Of a stretch of DNA of 41,863 nt, positions 39,810 through 41,863 are shown in pieces. The stretch spans positions 1-41,863 of the forward strand of contig ASMQ01000005.1 in NCBI GenBank assembly GCA_000405245.1, read 5' to 3'. The notes beneath the pieces were generated by a model that was not told where the DNA came from, ran no database searches, and saw only the letters and a list, made by a program, of their open reading frames with translations. The stretch comes from Candidatus Aenigmarchaeum subterraneum SCGC AAA011-O16. GTDB taxonomy: Archaea > Aenigmatarchaeota > Aenigmatarchaeia > Aenigmatarchaeales > Aenigmatarchaeaceae. Both the position numbers and the translations under genes were made by a program. How positions within the stretch are numbered: the stretch's first letter is position 1; every line of letters starts with the position of its first letter.

Positions 39810-40574
39810 TTACCGTTGAGGAGTGAATTGTGTATACAAATCCAAGCTTACTTGCCACTTGGATAATACTCTTGGAATTTCTCCGACTGTTTCAACCTCG
39901 TAATCAGGCCTCTGGTCAACAGCATAATATCTAACAGGATAAACCTGAGCACGCTTGACAAGAATAGTAACCATTTTAGATTTGTTTGCAGGTTCAATGT
40001 CGCTTCCAGGACTATCTCCTACCATCGCACTTTCTTCAGGTCTGACCCCGAATTTATGGAGAGCGTATCTGTATGGTACTACTGTTTCCTTTTTCTTTCC
40101 GGTGTTTTCAAAGGTTATCACATCATCGGATTTGAAATAAGGATCAATCCCCATCCCAATTAATCTTGGCCATACTTTATTTGCCGGAGAATCTGTTATA
40201 ATCCCTATTCGATATTCTTTTTGTTGCAGTTCATCTAGAGTGGGTATGATATCAGGAAAAGGTGCTACGTGCAACTCTTCTGTTTTTTGGTATGCAATTT
40301 TAGCTTTTGCTAACAGTTTTGGATCGACATAACCTAGATTTTCCTTTAACAAGTCCTCAAAGAGATTTTCATATCTATCCTCTCCTCCCTTTGGATCACA
40401 CTGATCATAAATTTCTATTATTCGCTTTTTCAATTCACGCTCACTTGAAAGTAGACCGTCGTCCAAAAGAACCTTTATTGCAGCATCCAAAGCAGCATAC
40501 TTCATTGTCCTCCAATCAAAAAATACCTGATCAACATCGAAGAAAACAGTCGTAACAGAAGACACATCTTTCAT
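39810..40574 (-). CDS. HAD-superfamily phosphohydrolase
   Basis: 254 aa. Motif I VFFDVDQVFFDW (nucleophile Asp in DVDQV), motif II IGIITDSPANK (Ser/Thr-like), motif III Lys in GKKKETVVPYRYALHKFG and motif IV EESAMVGDSPGSDIEPANKS. A helical cap lies between motifs I and II. This is the phosphoglycolate-phosphatase/5'-nucleotidase-like group; the substrate is not visible. Lying between thymidine kinase and the ThyX-like gene, a nucleotidase balancing dTMP is plausible but unproven. A GGTATATAAACC TATA element (about 40596-40607) is 28 bp upstream of the ATG, so the message is leaderless. Confidence 0.82.
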   Translation of the reverse strand: MKDVSSVTTVFFDVDQVFFDWRTMKYAALDAAIKVLLDDGLLSSERELKKRIIEIYDQCDPKGGEDRYENLFEDLLKENLGYVDPKLLAKAKIAYQKTEELHVAPFPDIIPTLDELQQKEYRIGIITDSPANKVWPRLIGMGIDPYFKSDDVITFENTGKKKETVVPYRYALHKFGVRPEESAMVGDSPGSDIEPANKSKMVTILVKRAQVYPVRYYAVDQRPDYEVETVGEIPRVLSKWQVSLDLYTQFTPQR

Positions 40575-40595
40575 GAGAGGTTAAAACAAGAAGTC

Positions 40596-40607
40596 GGTAT
40601 ATAAACC
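40596..40607 (-). promoter_or_regulatory. TATA box of the HAD gene
   Basis: GGTTTATATACC on the minus strand, centred about 28 bp before the ATG at 40574, so the HAD gene has its own promoter rather than depending on thymidine kinase transcription. Confidence 0.5.
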
Positions 40608-40636
40608 TTGTTGTGATAGAAATTGGTGATTCAACT

Positions 40637-41209
40637 TTATTTTGATATTTCAAAACAGTTCCTGCATCTAGCCTCGTACTTGTCTGCTCCGCCTATCAGA
40701 ACCATATGCTCTCCGTGTTTGACTGGCTCTTCGTCGACTATTTTCTGAGTTCTTGTAGCGAACAATCCACATTTAACACATACTGCCTGAAGCTTATCTA
40801 CAAAATCAGCTTTTGCCATCAATTCTGGCATGGGATGGAATGGCTCTCCCCATGAAGTTAAATCCAGACCTGTCGCGATAACTCTAATACTATTTTTGGC
40901 TAATTCCTCACAAACATCCACAATCTTTCTGGAAAACAGATTTACTTCATCAACAGCAACCACGTCCACGTCATTATGTTTTTTGACTATGTCTAATATT
41001 TCCTCAGGTTTCTCAGAATCTACAACCATGCATGGAAATTTAATACCGTCATTTGTAACAATGTGATCCGGAGAATACCTAGACTCTATTTTAGGTTTGA
41101 AAATGAGAAAGTTTTTCTTTTCAATTTTTGCACGTTTTATTCTTCTTATCAGCTCTTCGGTTTTTCCTGAGAACATGCAACCAGTTATAACCTCTATCTG
41201 GCCGTTCAT
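40637..41209 (-). CDS. tdk: Thymidine kinase
   Basis: 190 aa, type II thymidine kinase length. Walker A GCMFSGKTEELIRR, Walker B DVDVVAVDEVNLF, the lasso/substrate segment GLDLTSWGEPFHPMP and two CxxC zinc pairs (CVKCG and CRNC) fit the family. It phosphorylates thymidine to dTMP in salvage. It is the first minus-strand gene of the ThyX-HAD-tdk neighbourhood, and each of these genes seems to have a separate promoter. Confidence 0.94.
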   Translation of the reverse strand: MNGQIEVITGCMFSGKTEELIRRIKRAKIEKKNFLIFKPKIESRYSPDHIVTNDGIKFPCMVVDSEKPEEILDIVKKHNDVDVVAVDEVNLFSRKIVDVCEELAKNSIRVIATGLDLTSWGEPFHPMPELMAKADFVDKLQAVCVKCGLFATRTQKIVDEEPVKHGEHMVLIGGADKYEARCRNCFEISK

Positions 41210-41303
41210 GCTTCAAATTCCATCAAGACCAGCACTTAAAGCTTTCATGCATATGTTTATTCGTTTCAAATTAATTTTGAAGATTCAAAAGGACTTAAAA
41301 TAA

Positions 41304-41312
41304 GCTTATATC
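41304..41312 (+). promoter_or_regulatory. TATA box of the CARF-like gene
   Basis: GCTTATATC lies about 27 bp before ATG 41334, the usual spacing for a leaderless archaeal message. Confidence 0.45.
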
Positions 41313-41333
41313 TTTAATTCGGATAATCAAATT

Positions 41334-41863
41334 ATGAAAGTTCACGTTATTCTTTCAGGTTGGGATAAAGAAAGGAGCATCTGGGGTTGTATGCGTCTCG
41401 GAGCGGATAAGGTATACATTCTCTTGCCGGAGAAAGACGACACAAGAGTCATAGCCGTATGGGGAAACGAGAAAAGTTGGAATGCCGCAGAAGAATTAAA
41501 GAAGAAATATTCAAAATTTTTCAAAATTGAATTCATAACAGTAAGATTCGAGGATTATGTTGACAGTTTCAAGAAAATAATGAAGATAATCAGGGATGAA
41601 AAGGGAAATGAAATATATGTGAATATTTCTTCCGGCTCTCATGTTCTTGCAGCAGCAGCAATTTTTGCCGCTTCGCTTACAAAAAGCAAAGCATATTATG
41701 TAATCGCGGAGAAGTATGATGATGTTTTCAAGAAAGATGACAAATTCATATCGTATGGCGGGAAAGAAGTAATAGACATTCCTCTTCTACCAATTTCTTA
41801 TCTTTCTGATGTAGAAATAGAAATGCTTAAAATAATAGAGAAAGAAAATAGAATTGCTGTATC
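41334..41863 (+). CDS. CARF-like regulatory protein (HFX_2341/DUF6293 type), cut by the window edge
   Basis: The frame opens at ATG 41334 and stays open to the last base, giving at least 176 residues. KVHVILSGWDKERSIWGCMR is the first strand and helix of a CARF/Rossmann-like fold; NISSGSHVLAAAAIFAASLT near residues 100-119 is the glycine/serine nucleotide-binding strand-helix, followed by KAYYV. DVEIEMLKIIEKENRIAV at the edge may begin a winged helix. Proteins of this type couple CARF to a wHTH and are known in archaea without CRISPR. Ligand and targets are unknown. No CRISPR or cas gene is in the window. Confidence 0.65.
   Translation, partial: MKVHVILSGWDKERSIWGCMRLGADKVYILLPEKDDTRVIAVWGNEKSWNAAEELKKKYSKFFKIEFITVRFEDYVDSFKKIMKIIRDEKGNEIYVNISSGSHVLAAAAIFAASLTKSKAYYVIAEKYDDVFKKDDKFISYGGKEVIDIPLLPISYLSDVEIEMLKIIEKENRIAV

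Noticed and set aside
1-41863. CRISPR array, insertion sequence or prophage
   Set aside because: No regular direct repeats with spacers, no transposase, integrase or terminal inverted repeats seen on either strand.

Overview
The window is chromosomal DNA from an archaeon, most likely a small-genome lineage such as DPANN. I infer this from archaeal-type diphthine synthase, a Trm5-type and a Taw2-type tRNA methylase or transferase, archaeal RNase HII, AspRS, cyclic 2,3-diphosphoglycerate synthetase, two geranylgeranyl-reductase-family proteins, TATA boxes about 25-32 bp upstream of many ATGs (leaderless genes), GGTGA-type ribosome sites on internal genes, and an initiator tRNA-Met gene whose reading requires two unusual introns. 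The DNA is AT-rich (about 36-38 % GC by eye), genes are tightly packed, and no gap without a gene exceeds about 130 bp. I cannot assign a phylum.

Layout. 19-7830 (minus) is a six-gene type IV pilus/Tad-like operon: a TadA/VirB11-type ATPase, a duplicated TadC-type membrane platform, a 38-residue hydrophobic peptide, and three related single-pass proteins with large outside domains; the last one carries an apparent -1 frameshift in a T7 run. Two plus-strand coiled-coil genes (7907-9125) leave the same promoter region. They meet a five-gene minus-strand operon of small membrane proteins (9128-11825), three of which look like paralogues. 11886-14207 holds three unrecognised soluble proteins. 14287-18876 holds translation and tRNA modification genes (DUF357, dph5, Trm5-like, Taw2) interleaved with a possible unit of a hypothetical, an HELSH metallopeptidase-like protein and a DipZ-like thioredoxin. 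18962-21980 holds a small membrane protein, the intron-containing tRNA-iMet, rnhB and aspS. 21977-26572 is an isoprenoid/carotenoid region: two geranylgeranyl-reductase-like flavoproteins, a split lycopene cyclase (CrtYc/CrtYd), a GT2 glycosyltransferase and a polytopic membrane protein. 26603-34511 is a DNA repair and chromosome region: endonuclease III (frameshifted in an A6 run), PolX with an altered PHP motif, an SMC with arms about half the usual length, an M23 peptidase, cyclic 2,3-DPG synthetase, ScpA and ScpB. 34523-37989 holds a secreted protein, a membrane-anchored ArsR-type regulator and a large surface protein. 38042-41209 holds a tandem ThyX-like protein, a HAD phosphatase and thymidine kinase. 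A CARF-like gene runs off the right edge.

How the parts may work together (inference): the ATPase/platform operon, the coiled-coil pair and the five-gene membrane operon could form one envelope-spanning machine. ThyX-like, HAD and thymidine kinase may together supply and balance dTMP. SMC, ScpA and ScpB form the condensin; Nth and PolX serve base-excision repair. The most unusual items are the pilus-like operon, the two-intron initiator tRNA, the short SMC, the two-halved ThyX-like protein and the over-abundance of TCCGGA across the window.
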